Below are positions 7,999 through 17,428 of a DNA stretch of 64,000 bases, in pieces (within the stretch, counting starts at the first letter, position 1; each line of letters opens with the position of its first letter). Where the stretch lies: positions 558,001-622,000 of the forward strand of contig NZ_FRBL01000001.1 of the NCBI RefSeq assembly GCF_900142605.1. The letters run 5' to 3'. Made by a program: the position numbers and the translations under genes. Source of the stretch: Chitinophaga jiangningensis. GTDB taxonomy: Bacteria > Bacteroidota > Bacteroidia > Chitinophagales > Chitinophagaceae. The notes beneath the pieces were generated by a model, which did not search any database, was not told the origin of the DNA, and worked only from the letters and a program-made list of their open reading frames with translations.

Positions 7999-10632
7999 GT
8001 GAAAAAACTACTGTTCATCCTCATATGTATGATGGGCACGCTGGCCGTGCACGCCAAACATATTATAGGAGGGCAAGTGTATTACACCTTCCTGCAACAG
8101 GAAGCCAATGGAAACTATACTTACCGGGTAACCATGCGCCTGTACCGCACCTGTGAAAGCGGACAGAATATCGCTGAAATGCCCGCTTCCGTGTACCTCA
8201 CCGTTTACGACAATGATAATCCCGGCACCACAGCGATTACCAGTCCACTCGTAGGCCGGTCTTCCTTTGAGCAAAAAGAGCTGGCACAGGTAGACCCCTG
8301 CATCGTGAACCCGCCACGGGTATGCTTCCAGGTAGCCTATTATACCACCAATATCACCGTAGCCCCTAACAACAAAGGATATACGGTTTCTTTTCAGAGC
8401 TGCTGCCGCGATAACTTCATGGTCAACATCATCGCTGAAAATATGAACGGCCCTGCCGGTAACCAGGGTACTGGTGCTACCTATTTTACGGAATTACCAG
8501 GACGCCAAAATGGCATCCCGGAAAATTCCAGCCCGCAGTTTAATAAAGAAGAAGCCACCCTGGTATGCGCAGGAAAGAAATTCACATACGACTTCTCCGC
8601 CAGCGACCAGGATAATGATGAGCTCACCTATTCCTTTTGTTCTGCCTATAAAGGTGGCAGGGCTACCAACAATACCGGCATTCCTGATCCGGCCATCCCA
8701 CCACCTTATGACTATGTAAGCTATGTACCGCCCTATAGCGGCGCCTCCCCACTGGGACCCAATGTTACCATAGATTCCAAAACCGGTATCATCAGCGGCA
8801 TTGCACCCGATCCCGGCAAATACGTAGTAACCGTATGCGTGGAAGAAAGGCGCAATGGTAAACTCGTAGGTACCCTCCGAAAAGATTTCCACATCAACGT
8901 GACCACCTGCGTAAAACAGGTAGTAGCTGCCATGCCGGATAAATACACCGAATGCCGCAGCATGACGGTCACCTTCCTCAATAACAGTACACTCGGAAAG
9001 CCGTATCACTGGGACTTTGGCGATGGGACCACGCTCGATACCAATGACCCCGCTCCTTTACCGCATACTTATGCTGCTCCCGGTATATATACCGTAAAAT
9101 TGTATGTAGATAAAAACAGTAACTGCGGCGACAGCGCCACGGCCAAAGTACTGGTGTTTCCGGTGTTTCACACGGATTTCAGCACCGCCGGCAGATGCGT
9201 GGATAAACCTGTACAGTTCACCGACAGAAGCACCACCGATATGGGGGCCATGGCTTATTATAAGTGGGATTTTGGCACCGGCGTAGCGGCCGACAGCTCT
9301 AACCTGGCCAACCCGCAGTTTACCTTTACCAAAACAGGCAACTACCAGGTGATCCTGTATGCCCGCACCAGCTTTGGCTGTGAGCAATATGATACCACCA
9401 CTTTATCCGTATACGACCATCCTCCGTTGTATGCTACTACCGACACGGTTATCTGCATTAACGATTCACTGAAGCTCGCTGCTACCAGTGACGTACCGGG
9501 CACCTTTACCTGGGAACCCGCCAGCTACCGGATCTTCGATGAAAACACGGCAACCCCAACAGTATTTCCTTTAGTAGATACTTTTTACACTGTGTACTTT
9601 ACCGACCAGGAGCAATGCACCGCTGAAAAACGTGTAGCCATTGATGTTAGACAGCAAATTCACGTGAATGCGATGAGCGACAGTACCGTTTGTACCGGCG
9701 ACGAAGTAAAACTGCGCGCCACCTCAGACGGGCCTTATGGTTATACCTGGACGGAGCTGGGTAGCAACACCGTTGTCGGAAATGATTTGCAGGCTACCGT
9801 TTTACCACAACCACCCTCACAGCGCTACGAAATACATGCACAGCTGGGTAAATGCCACAACCGTGATACCGTAGGCATGAAAGTAGTTGATCCACCACGG
9901 GCAGCTGCCTTACCGGATTCAACCATCTGCAGCGGCAGCAGGGTATTATTACGTGCCAGCGGTGGCGCTTACTATACCTGGTCGCCCAGCTACTATGTAG
10001 AAAACCCACGCAGCGCCATCACCTGGGCGAAGCCTACGGATACCACTTTGTTCACTGTAACGGTAACGGATACACTGGGATGCCCCAAAGAAGTGACAGC
10101 AACGGCGTTGGTAAAAGTAGTACCACCGGTGCAGGCGTTTGCCGGCAATGACACCATTGTAATGCTGGGTACTCCATTCCAGTTACATGCATCCGGAGGG
10201 GTGAGATATACCTGGTCACCATCCGCCGGACTCAATTCCACCACCTCTCCTTCACCGTTTGCGGCATATGATAAAGACATCACTTACACCGTTACCGCCT
10301 ATACGCAGGAAGGTTGCAGTGGCACCGATGATATTTTCGTAAGATTCATCGCAGGGCCGGAAATCTATATACCTAATGCCTTCTCTCCTAATGGCGATGG
10401 AAAAAATGATATTTTCCGGCCGCTGCCCGTTGGCATTGTTCAAATGAATTACTTCCGTGTATATGACCGCTGGGGTAAGCTAATGTATTCATCCACAGCA
10501 TATCTCAAGGGCTGGGACGGCACCGTAAATGGCCAGCGTGCCCCTGTTGGCACCTATGTTTGGATGGTAGAAGGGGTGGACATCAATCAAAAAACTATCA
10601 GTTTAAAAGGAACGGTAACGATTGTACGATAA
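7999..10632 (+). CDS. PKD-domain surface protein with type B T9SS C-terminal domain
   Basis: This 877-residue secreted protein starts with GTG at 7999 and a Sec signal peptide (MKKLLFILICMMGTLAVHA). The N-terminal module (HIIGGQVYYTF, later QSCCRDNF) is shared with the next gene. Two PKD-like domains follow, with YHWDFGDGT and YKWDFGTG. After them come four repeated Ig-like segments opening with patterns such as DSTVCTGDEVKLRA and DSTICSGSRVLLRA. The last 90 residues start GPEIYIPNAFSPNGDGKND and have RVYDRWG and GWDG, the gliding-motility-associated type B sorting domain. It is therefore a likely cargo of the T9SS translocon SprA encoded in this window. The function may be adhesion; no enzyme motif was seen. 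Confidence 0.9.
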   Translation: MKKLLFILICMMGTLAVHAKHIIGGQVYYTFLQQEANGNYTYRVTMRLYRTCESGQNIAEMPASVYLTVYDNDNPGTTAITSPLVGRSSFEQKELAQVDPCIVNPPRVCFQVAYYTTNITVAPNNKGYTVSFQSCCRDNFMVNIIAENMNGPAGNQGTGATYFTELPGRQNGIPENSSPQFNKEEATLVCAGKKFTYDFSASDQDNDELTYSFCSAYKGGRATNNTGIPDPAIPPPYDYVSYVPPYSGASPLGPNVTIDSKTGIISGIAPDPGKYVVTVCVEERRNGKLVGTLRKDFHINVTTCVKQVVAAMPDKYTECRSMTVTFLNNSTLGKPYHWDFGDGTTLDTNDPAPLPHTYAAPGIYTVKLYVDKNSNCGDSATAKVLVFPVFHTDFSTAGRCVDKPVQFTDRSTTDMGAMAYYKWDFGTGVAADSSNLANPQFTFTKTGNYQVILYARTSFGCEQYDTTTLSVYDHPPLYATTDTVICINDSLKLAATSDVPGTFTWEPASYRIFDENTATPTVFPLVDTFYTVYFTDQEQCTAEKRVAIDVRQQIHVNAMSDSTVCTGDEVKLRATSDGPYGYTWTELGSNTVVGNDLQATVLPQPPSQRYEIHAQLGKCHNRDTVGMKVVDPPRAAALPDSTICSGSRVLLRASGGAYYTWSPSYYVENPRSAITWAKPTDTTLFTVTVTDTLGCPKEVTATALVKVVPPVQAFAGNDTIVMLGTPFQLHASGGVRYTWSPSAGLNSTTSPSPFAAYDKDITYTVTAYTQEGCSGTDDIFVRFIAGPEIYIPNAFSPNGDGKNDIFRPLPVGIVQMNYFRVYDRWGKLMYSSTAYLKGWDGTVNGQRAPVGTYVWMVEGVDINQKTISLKGTVTIVR

Positions 10633-10694
10633 TGACACTTCAGTGAACCGGAACTGCTCATTTTGTGTTAAATTAATAGAGCAGTACCCCTATT

Positions 10695-12620
10695 ATGAAG
10701 AGAGTCATTTTTTTGGTACTTAGCTGCTGTTTGTTATTCCTTAATGCAGCTGGCTATCATATCATTGGTGGCGAGATATATTACAAAACGATAGGTATGA
10801 GTGCAGATAGCCTACGCTACCGCTATCTGATTACACTCAAACTTTACCGCGACGCAGACTTTACCTGCGGCGACCGGCAAGGTTGTATTGACCGCTTTGA
10901 AAACCCTTCCGTTGCTAATGTGTACTCCGCAAATGGCACCAGGATTTTATCTTCTGTGTACCTCTATATCACCGCCATAAAACCATTGATCGATACGCTT
11001 AAGAATCCTTGTCTCGCCCCGCAGGCGCAACATTTGGAAGTAGCCTTTTATGAGGCTACCATTGAATTACCCCCGGTGGCAGGCGGCTACTATGTATCCT
11101 CACAACGGTGCTGCCGTGGCGAAAAGCTCACTAATATTTACGACTCCGAACATGAAGGTTCAACGTATTATACCGTTATTCCCGGATCAGAAACAAAGCC
11201 TTATAATAACAGCGCCTACTTTAATAAAGATACTACCATCGTTATTTGCAACGCCATCGGCTTTTCGGTGGATTATGCAGCGTTTGATGAAGATGGCGAT
11301 AGTCTCACCTACAGCCTTTGCAGCGCCCTTACCGATGGTACCCTGAACAACGACCGGAGTTCCACCACCCCGCCTCCTTATAATACTACGGTAAGATATA
11401 TCCCCCCTTACTCGGGAAATAATCCCATGGGGGGGAATCCGCAGATCAGTATCAACAACAACGGGCTGATAACCTGTACCCCAGACCGGCCGGGAAAGTA
11501 TGTGGTAACGGTATGCGTAAACGAATATGACCGGACCACTAAAAAGTTTCTGGGCACGCACAGCAAGGATATCCTGATGACCGTATTTGACTGTACCACA
11601 AAAATTACGGCCACTATTCCCTCCGTGTTGCGCAACTGTGCGGACGAGCCCACGCTGGCCGTGCCGATGCCTAATTATAGTAACGCAGGTTTTACATCTA
11701 CCTATTATTGGAATTTTGGAGATGGTACCGATACGCTGACAACCAACAAGAACCTGTTTCAGCACGTATTTCCGGATACAGGGGTGTATAAGATTAAGAT
11801 GGTGGTAAATCCCGGACTGGCCTGTACCGATAGTACCACCGGTGAGGTATCGAATTATCCCGGCCTGAAAGCTGATTTCAAAAACACCGGCTTCTGTAAA
11901 GGCGATCCTATTCAGTTCGAGGACTTATCCACTTATCAATACGGCACCATTACAAACCGGAAATGGGAGCTTAATGGCGACAGTACCATCCAGGACCAGT
12001 CTACCCGTTACCTCACCTATACTTTCCCCAGCGCCAGCGTTTACAGCCTCACACTTACACTTAACACCAACACCCAGTGTGAGAAGTCCGTCACCAAAGA
12101 TGTGCGGATCTATGCCGTAAATCCGTTCGCCGGCAACGACACCATCCTTGTGAGGGGCCTGCCCTTTACCATGCAGGGCAGCGGTGGTGATACCTACCAA
12201 TGGACACCTGGCTTTGGGCTGAGCAATCCTAATATCGCCAATCCCGTACTGCAGTCCGTAACTGATACCACTTACATCCTGAAAGTATCCAGCCTGCAAG
12301 GCTGCGTAGGATACGATACCATGAGTGTGAAATTTTATGCCGGCCCTGAAATCTATATCCCTAATGCCTTTTCGCCTAATGGCGATGGGGTAAACGACCG
12401 TTTCCGCTTTATTCCCGTAGGAATGGTGAGCTACAAATACTTCCGGATCTTTAACCGATGGGGGCAGGAGTTATATGCCTCCACTGATTTCAGAATTGGA
12501 TGGGATGGCACCTTCCTCGGCAAACCCGCGCCGGTAGACACCTACATCTGGATTTTGAGCGGCACCGATTTAAGCGGCCAGGAGATACAGCGAAAAGGAA
12601 CCGTCACACTCATCCGGTGA
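10695..12620 (+). CDS. Paralogous PKD-domain protein with type B T9SS C-terminal domain
   Basis: This 641-residue protein is a shorter relative of its upstream neighbour, 62 bases away. It has signal peptide MKRVIFLVLSCCLLFLNAAG and the same N-terminal module (YHIIGGEIYY, SSQRCCRGEKLTNIY). A PKD domain has YYWNFGDGTDT, and a second PKD-like segment is near RKWELNGDS. One Ig-like repeat (AGNDTILVRGLPFTMQGSGG) precedes the CTD beginning GPEIYIPNAFSPNGDGVND. The longer paralogue has more Ig-like repeats, so the pair looks like a tandem duplication followed by repeat gain or loss. Secretion by T9SS is inferred from the CTD. Confidence 0.9.
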   Translation: MKRVIFLVLSCCLLFLNAAGYHIIGGEIYYKTIGMSADSLRYRYLITLKLYRDADFTCGDRQGCIDRFENPSVANVYSANGTRILSSVYLYITAIKPLIDTLKNPCLAPQAQHLEVAFYEATIELPPVAGGYYVSSQRCCRGEKLTNIYDSEHEGSTYYTVIPGSETKPYNNSAYFNKDTTIVICNAIGFSVDYAAFDEDGDSLTYSLCSALTDGTLNNDRSSTTPPPYNTTVRYIPPYSGNNPMGGNPQISINNNGLITCTPDRPGKYVVTVCVNEYDRTTKKFLGTHSKDILMTVFDCTTKITATIPSVLRNCADEPTLAVPMPNYSNAGFTSTYYWNFGDGTDTLTTNKNLFQHVFPDTGVYKIKMVVNPGLACTDSTTGEVSNYPGLKADFKNTGFCKGDPIQFEDLSTYQYGTITNRKWELNGDSTIQDQSTRYLTYTFPSASVYSLTLTLNTNTQCEKSVTKDVRIYAVNPFAGNDTILVRGLPFTMQGSGGDTYQWTPGFGLSNPNIANPVLQSVTDTTYILKVSSLQGCVGYDTMSVKFYAGPEIYIPNAFSPNGDGVNDRFRFIPVGMVSYKYFRIFNRWGQELYASTDFRIGWDGTFLGKPAPVDTYIWILSGTDLSGQEIQRKGTVTLIR

Positions 12621-12637
12621 TTCGCTGCAAATTGCAT

Positions 12638-12645
12638 TACTTTTG
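12638..12645 (+). promoter_or_regulatory. -7 element before the SDR gene
   Basis: TACTTTTG matches TAnnTTTG exactly, 31 bases before the SDR start. No convincing -33 element is visible, so it is only a candidate. Confidence 0.4.
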
Positions 12646-12676
12646 CATCCTCAGCTTATCTTAAAATTTACTTCTC

Positions 12677-13432
12677 ATGGGTATTGTTCTTGTTACAGGC
12701 GCTACGGCAGGATTTGGTGAGGCCTGCGCTATTACTTTTGCTTCCAAAGGTTACGATGTTATTATAACCGGCCGCCGCAAGGAAAGGCTGGAAGCATTAT
12801 CCACACAACTCACACAGGAATATGGTACCAACGTGCTGGCACTGAACTTTGACGTAAGAAATGAAAGTGAGGTAGCCCAGGCGCTGGGTGGCATTCCGGA
12901 AGAATGGAAGGCCATCGATATACTGGTGAATAACGCCGGGCTGGCTGCAGGGCTCAGCAGCATTGAGGAAGGCAGTATCGACGATTGGGATGCCATGATT
13001 GATACCAACGTAAAGGGGCTGCTGTATGTGTCGAGGGTAGTGATGCCCTGGATGCGTTCCCGCACCACAGGCCATATCATCAACATAGGCTCTACTGCGG
13101 CCAAGCATGTTTATGCGAAGGGTAATGTTTACTGTGCTACCAAAGCTGCTGTAGATGCGATTTCCCAGGGCATGCGTATTGATCTGCTGCCTTATCGTGT
13201 GAAGGTAACCGCTATTCATCCGGGTGCTGCTGAAACGGAATTTTCTATGGTGAGATTTAAAGGCGATGAAGATAAAGCCAAAGCCGTTTACCAGGGTTTC
13301 ATTCCAATGAGTGCACAGGACGTGGCCGACATAGTATACTATGTAACTACGTTGCCGGCGCATGTTTGTATCAACGACCTGGTAGTAACACCGTTACAAC
13401 AGGCCAACGCTTACTACATAGATAAAAATTAA
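12677..13432 (+). CDS. SDR-family NAD(P)-dependent oxidoreductase (YdfG-like)
   Basis: This is a 251-residue classical short-chain dehydrogenase. The cofactor motif is TGATAGFG (7-14), and GRRKERL after beta-2 suggests NADP(H). The structural NNAG is at 85-88. The catalytic set is Ser139 (INIGST), Tyr152 and Lys156 (YCATK). The HPGAAETEF motif near 203-211 resembles the serine 3-dehydrogenase / 3-hydroxy acid dehydrogenase YdfG group. The true substrate is unknown. It has its own -7 element and no operon partner downstream. Confidence 0.92.
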   Translation: MGIVLVTGATAGFGEACAITFASKGYDVIITGRRKERLEALSTQLTQEYGTNVLALNFDVRNESEVAQALGGIPEEWKAIDILVNNAGLAAGLSSIEEGSIDDWDAMIDTNVKGLLYVSRVVMPWMRSRTTGHIINIGSTAAKHVYAKGNVYCATKAAVDAISQGMRIDLLPYRVKVTAIHPGAAETEFSMVRFKGDEDKAKAVYQGFIPMSAQDVADIVYYVTTLPAHVCINDLVVTPLQQANAYYIDKN

Positions 13433-13582
13433 CACATACGTGTGATATTACGATTTAGTAAAAGCAAGTATATTTGAAAATACCTATATCTTTTGGCTAA
13501 AACATTGCCGTAAAAATATAGGACCCGTGCCAATGCTGAACTGAACTTGACTATCCGTTAATTTAATGAAAACCATATCCCT

Positions 13583-13744
13583 ATGCTTACATTTCTAACA
13601 ATGTACTTGCTGCGCCTGTACTATCCCAGGTGGAAAGAGCAGTGGCGCTACTATTTCGGTAACACATCAAAAGGCAATTACGGCCGCTGGGTTACTGCGA
13701 CAGATTGGGCTGGACAAAAAGGTTTCTCTTTTGGTTACAGCTGA
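13583..13744 (+). CDS. Possible 53-residue small protein, unknown family
   Basis: An ATG frame of 53 codons runs from 13583 to TGA at 13742-13744. The predicted peptide begins MLTFLTMYLLRLYYPRWKEQ and ends GQKGFSFGYS. It is rich in Trp, Tyr, Gly and Arg. It has a TATATTTG box about 107 bases upstream and a strong terminator 28 bases downstream, which is the layout of a short independent transcript. It is not recognised as any known family. It could be a remnant or a chance frame. Confidence 0.4.
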   Translation: MLTFLTMYLLRLYYPRWKEQWRYYFGNTSKGNYGRWVTATDWAGQKGFSFGYS

Positions 13745-13772
13745 GATGTATTGTTGTACTCAATGATTTGAA

Positions 13773-13804
13773 ACGCGGAGCACCAGGTGCCCCGCGTTTT
13801 TTTT
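13773..13804 (+). terminator. Strong intrinsic terminator
   Basis: ACGCGG-a-GCACC pairs with GGTGC-c-CCGCGT (13773-13797) and is followed directly by seven T. It would end plus-strand transcription of the small ORF or of read-through from the SDR gene. Confidence 0.8.
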
Positions 13805-13867
13805 ATGTCCTTTCGTAGAAACAGGCTGCGCCCGTCTCTACAGATAATAAATTGCAAGCGAACAATT

Positions 13868-15067
13868 TTATGGCTGCAACACCTGGCATGCCACACCGGT
13901 ACCTTTTCCCACCCGCTGCTTGTATACCACCAGCACCTTATTTCCTGCCGTACCCACCACCGGGAAATTAGCGTAGGCACTATCGGATGTAAGGGGGGAA
14001 GAAGAGATAGTTTTACCATCGGGCGACTTATGCACAAACCCGATCCTGCTGTTGAAATCATCCCCAACTTTTACCGGCTCATCCCAGGCGATATACACAT
14101 CTCCGTTTGCACCAACCGTCAGCTGCGGATGCTTGGCCATAGGGGCTCCGCTGAGCGACTCCTTTTGCGTATAGGCGTTCCCGTTATCCACAGAGCGGCA
14201 GTAGAACACCCCTTTTCCATGCCCCATGGTAAACCAGGCGAAGTGGAGGCCGGTTTTATTCACACCTAAAGTTGGTCCTGTGTGCGGGCAACCGTTTACC
14301 ACCCAGTTATCCGCACTGATGCGTACCGGCGGGGAAAAATGTTGTCCGTTATCCACCGACACCTGGTGCACCATATCACGGATACTATCGTTGATAATAT
14401 CCCGGTACACCACATGCACCGCGCCTTTATCATCCACCAGCAGCTTGGTACGGCAGCACTGGCACACCGTTTCTACTACCGGGCTGGCATCGCCAAATCC
14501 ATTGCGGCCATTGGTGCGCGCAAAGTACAGCGTAGAGCCTTCTGCACTGGCCACCTTGCGATTATCCAGCCAGATGGCTGCTGCCTCTCCGTTTGGCAGC
14601 AATGCCATGTCAAAATACCGCTGATCATATCCGGCCGTATCAGTCACCAATGGCATAGCAGGTTGCCAGGTGCGGCCACTGTCAAACGATTGTGTATACA
14701 TCACCTTACCGGCATACTTGTTCCGCGCATCGTTAGCTTCAGTACCAAACATGGCAATGATACTTCCATCCGGTTTAAACAATACCTTCGGCAGGTTTTC
14801 ATCGTGCGGATATACACCCGCAGAACCAGTTACCTGCACCGGCGCTGCAAAGGTTTCCCCCTGATCGGCAGAAACAGTATAATAGATATAACTATTGTCA
14901 GCCGTATCCGTTTCAATCCAGCTGATAGCCAGGTTCCCCGCTGCATCGTGTGTAATGTAGGGGCAGGAAGCTGCCACATCCGGGTGCGACAGGAATCGCG
15001 CAGTTGGTTTCTCCCTGACAGTACAAGCAGTAAAAAAAATGATGACTGCTATCCAGATCATTTTCAT
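13868..15067 (-). CDS. Asp-box (BNR/sialidase-fold) lipoprotein with CxCC motif
   Basis: The 399-residue protein starts at ATG 15065-15067. A longer frame from 15109 overlaps the receptor gene and lacks a signal peptide. The signal MKMIWIAVIIFFTAC gives lipobox Cys15. Asp-box-like repeats (SADQGETF, SFDSGRTW, SVDNGQHF, SVDNGNAY) indicate a beta-propeller as in sialidases. The catalytic Arg triad and Tyr of true sialidases cannot be recognised. Conserved-looking cysteines occur as SCPYITH (35), VCQCCRT (202, 204, 205) and GCPHTGP (260), which suggests metal binding. Its start lies inside the receptor stop region, so it is co-transcribed. A metal-chaperone role is inference. Confidence 0.75.
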   Translation of the reverse strand: MKMIWIAVIIFFTACTVREKPTARFLSHPDVAASCPYITHDAAGNLAISWIETDTADNSYIYYTVSADQGETFAAPVQVTGSAGVYPHDENLPKVLFKPDGSIIAMFGTEANDARNKYAGKVMYTQSFDSGRTWQPAMPLVTDTAGYDQRYFDMALLPNGEAAAIWLDNRKVASAEGSTLYFARTNGRNGFGDASPVVETVCQCCRTKLLVDDKGAVHVVYRDIINDSIRDMVHQVSVDNGQHFSPPVRISADNWVVNGCPHTGPTLGVNKTGLHFAWFTMGHGKGVFYCRSVDNGNAYTQKESLSGAPMAKHPQLTVGANGDVYIAWDEPVKVGDDFNSRIGFVHKSPDGKTISSSPLTSDSAYANFPVVGTAGNKVLVVYKQRVGKGTGVACQVLQP

Positions 15068-15071
15068 ATTG

Positions 15072-17351
15072 TTACTTTTTTCCGGTGAAAGTATATCCGA
15101 TTCCAACATTGAACGTCTGCCGAGGCCCTACCCTGTAGGTGGCGCCATAAGCACTCTTCTCCGCAGTGGTAGCATACAGCTGGTCCCCCACATTCATGCA
15201 GTTGATCCAGCAGTCGATACTTTTAAAAGCATATCCTGCACGCAGGTTAAACAGGTCATAGCCCCCATACATCGCTGTATTGGCAGGGTCCATGTAATAA
15301 CTACCGATATGCTGCCATTCGCCACCCAACCTGAAACCTTTCAGGAACAAAGGTTTCCACGTTATTTCACTGTTGGTAATCCACTGCGGGGCACCATTCA
15401 TCCGATTATCATTATACACCTTTCCCTTCTCCGTATAGGCGTCAAAGTTATGATGCGCATAAGTACCACTCGTACGCAGCAGAATACTGCTGCATAAATT
15501 GTACTTCACATTCCATTCTATGCCTTGATGCGTGGTAGCACCCGTATTACGGTTTTCATAGCTACCATCCTGCGTACGCACACTTACAATTTCATTGGTG
15601 CCTTTCATCCGATATACACTAATATCTGCATACCCCTTATTTCCTGCAAAGCCAAACCAGCCACCTACTTCGTAGTTATTATAAGTAGCAGGTTCCAACA
15701 CCGGTACCTTCACTCCCTGGTACAATTCAGAAATATTTGGTGGCGCAAAACCCCTGCTGTAATTCGCGTAAAAACCAATTTGATTCTCCAGGCTATAAAT
15801 CAATCCCAGCTTAGGGGTGAGCGCATTGAAATTATTTTTTTCACTGGGTGCACCCGTATATGCTGATGGGGTAAGATGATTCACAAAATCATAATCCATG
15901 CGGTCGTATCGCAACGCCGCTACCATTTTCATCCGGTGCAAAGGCGACATTTCAAATTGCGTGTAAGCAGCAGTATTCAGGAGTCCTACCTTGTAATCCG
16001 TCAACACTGAATCCGTTGTTTGATAGGAAGTATAATAACCGGCGGCATTTCTATCTACCGTAATAAAACCCGCATAATACGTTGCAGGGCTATAATCCGC
16101 ACTCACACCAGCTATCAGCGCAGCCTCCTTCCAGTTGAAACGCTTTTTATGCTGGATAATCATACCATAGCTATGAAAGCCATCACTATTGATTTGCCCG
16201 GTGGACCGAAGCGGATCAGCCGTATTTTTTATCGCATAGAAAGGGTTTTGCCCGATGGTACTATGCCGGTAAAACGCCGTGAAGCTGGTGCTGTTATCCT
16301 CATTCCATTGTTTATCTAACGTGCTTCTTATCCGCAAGGCCTGTACATCTCTGTAAGTAAAAGTTTGAAAATTGCGGTAATCTTTGCTGTAAAAATGAGC
16401 ACTGTCGAGGCCACCTGTCTGATCAGTATTGTAATTTATTAAAGTAGCGGCATTGGTCCAGCGGGTAGTGGCATTAGCCTGGTATACGGTTTTAAGGCTC
16501 AGGCCCAGCTTATGGAAATCGCTGTGGTCCATGTATCCGTTGGATTGATTAGCGTAGTAGCCCGACACTACCGCCCCCCACTTACCACTGGTACCGCTGG
16601 CACTGAAGTCGGTACGTTTATACCCCCAGTTACTCATTTCCGCCTGCACCTTTACAGTAGGCGCAATGGTGGGCAACAACGTAATAAAATTGACGGCTCC
16701 GCCTACTGCTTCACTGCCGTACAGGGAGGAAGCCGGACCTCTGATCACTTCTATGTTCCGCAGCGCCGCCATATTGATTTCTATCAGCGCATTGTGGTTA
16801 AAATCGCCTACAGTGCGGATGGGAATACCATCCTCCAGGTACAGGAACAGGCTCTTATAACCTATCGGCTGGCGAATAGCCATGGTATGCTGTTCGTTAC
16901 CCAGGTCCACCATATACACTCCGCTTACTTTATTCAACACCTTGTCCAGTGTAGTAGCCTTTGTATCCTGTAGTGTTTGGGGAGATATAGTGCTGATGGC
17001 GACCGGCGCATCAGTCCTGTATTGTTTATCCCTTGAGGAAGATACTATTACTTCATTGAGATTGGCCGCTACCGGCTCCAGGTAAATAATGCCCTGCGTA
17101 ACCGCTGTAACCGGCAACTTCCTGGTGATATATCCAACGCTGGAAATCTTGATGGAATCAGCGTTTCCGGCGTCTAATCCGAATAATCCCTGTGCATCCG
17201 CTGCACAGCCCTTATTATTATTGAGCGTACTTATTACCGCGCCTGGTAATGCTTCGCGTGTTTGCATGTCAGCCACACGCCCACGTAATTGCTGGGCATG
17301 GGTCTGCATTGCAGCCAAACACGCAATGATGAGTAAACAACATTGTTTCAT
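15072..17351 (-). CDS. TonB-dependent outer-membrane receptor
   Basis: A 759-residue receptor starts at ATG 17349-17351; a TTG three codons earlier is less likely. After signal peptide MKQCCLLIIACLAAMQTHA comes a carboxypeptidase-regulatory-like domain (about 22-100: LRGRVADMQTREALPGAVIST). The plug follows (about 115-225, with VNFITLLP near its end), then a 22-strand-type barrel ending RQTFNVGIGYTFTGKK. The length and single-chain form fit siderophore, vitamin or metal receptors rather than a SusC glycan receptor, and no SusD partner is present. The neighbours with Cys-rich motifs point to a metal ligand such as copper, but this is not proven. Confidence 0.92.
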   Translation of the reverse strand: MKQCCLLIIACLAAMQTHAQQLRGRVADMQTREALPGAVISTLNNNKGCAADAQGLFGLDAGNADSIKISSVGYITRKLPVTAVTQGIIYLEPVAANLNEVIVSSSRDKQYRTDAPVAISTISPQTLQDTKATTLDKVLNKVSGVYMVDLGNEQHTMAIRQPIGYKSLFLYLEDGIPIRTVGDFNHNALIEINMAALRNIEVIRGPASSLYGSEAVGGAVNFITLLPTIAPTVKVQAEMSNWGYKRTDFSASGTSGKWGAVVSGYYANQSNGYMDHSDFHKLGLSLKTVYQANATTRWTNAATLINYNTDQTGGLDSAHFYSKDYRNFQTFTYRDVQALRIRSTLDKQWNEDNSTSFTAFYRHSTIGQNPFYAIKNTADPLRSTGQINSDGFHSYGMIIQHKKRFNWKEAALIAGVSADYSPATYYAGFITVDRNAAGYYTSYQTTDSVLTDYKVGLLNTAAYTQFEMSPLHRMKMVAALRYDRMDYDFVNHLTPSAYTGAPSEKNNFNALTPKLGLIYSLENQIGFYANYSRGFAPPNISELYQGVKVPVLEPATYNNYEVGGWFGFAGNKGYADISVYRMKGTNEIVSVRTQDGSYENRNTGATTHQGIEWNVKYNLCSSILLRTSGTYAHHNFDAYTEKGKVYNDNRMNGAPQWITNSEITWKPLFLKGFRLGGEWQHIGSYYMDPANTAMYGGYDLFNLRAGYAFKSIDCWINCMNVGDQLYATTAEKSAYGATYRVGPRQTFNVGIGYTFTGKK

Positions 17352-17428
17352 GTGGTACAATAAACAGCTGGGACAGGCCTGTGGCCACTCCCGGGGTTTG
17401 TAAATCTGAAAAGTCTAAGAAACGGGTA

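Larger units (their letters stand above)
13433..13867. other. Intergenic region between convergent genes
   Basis: This 435-base stretch holds a -7-like box TATATTTG (13469-13476), a possible small gene (13583-13744) and a strong terminator (13773-13804). A second hairpin follows at 13815-13841, with 12-base arms, two mismatches and tip GGC-TGC-GCC, nearer to the minus-strand lipoprotein gene. A 10-codon ORF starts at ATG 13566 in another frame. Nothing else was recognised. Confidence 0.6.

Noticed and set aside
13868..15067. Calling the Asp-box lipoprotein an exo-alpha-sialidase
   Set aside because: Asp boxes show only the propeller fold. The catalytic Arg triad and Tyr/Glu could not be identified, and the gene context is a TonB receptor.
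14282..15088. Long open frames antisense to the Asp-box lipoprotein (268 codons), and similar ones antisense to fabD (33773-34534) and coaBC (44612-45388)
   Set aside because: Each lies wholly or almost wholly on the opposite strand of a well-supported gene and shows no family motif.
17352..17360. TTG 17360 as start of the TonB receptor
   Set aside because: An ATG three codons later opens directly into the signal peptide.
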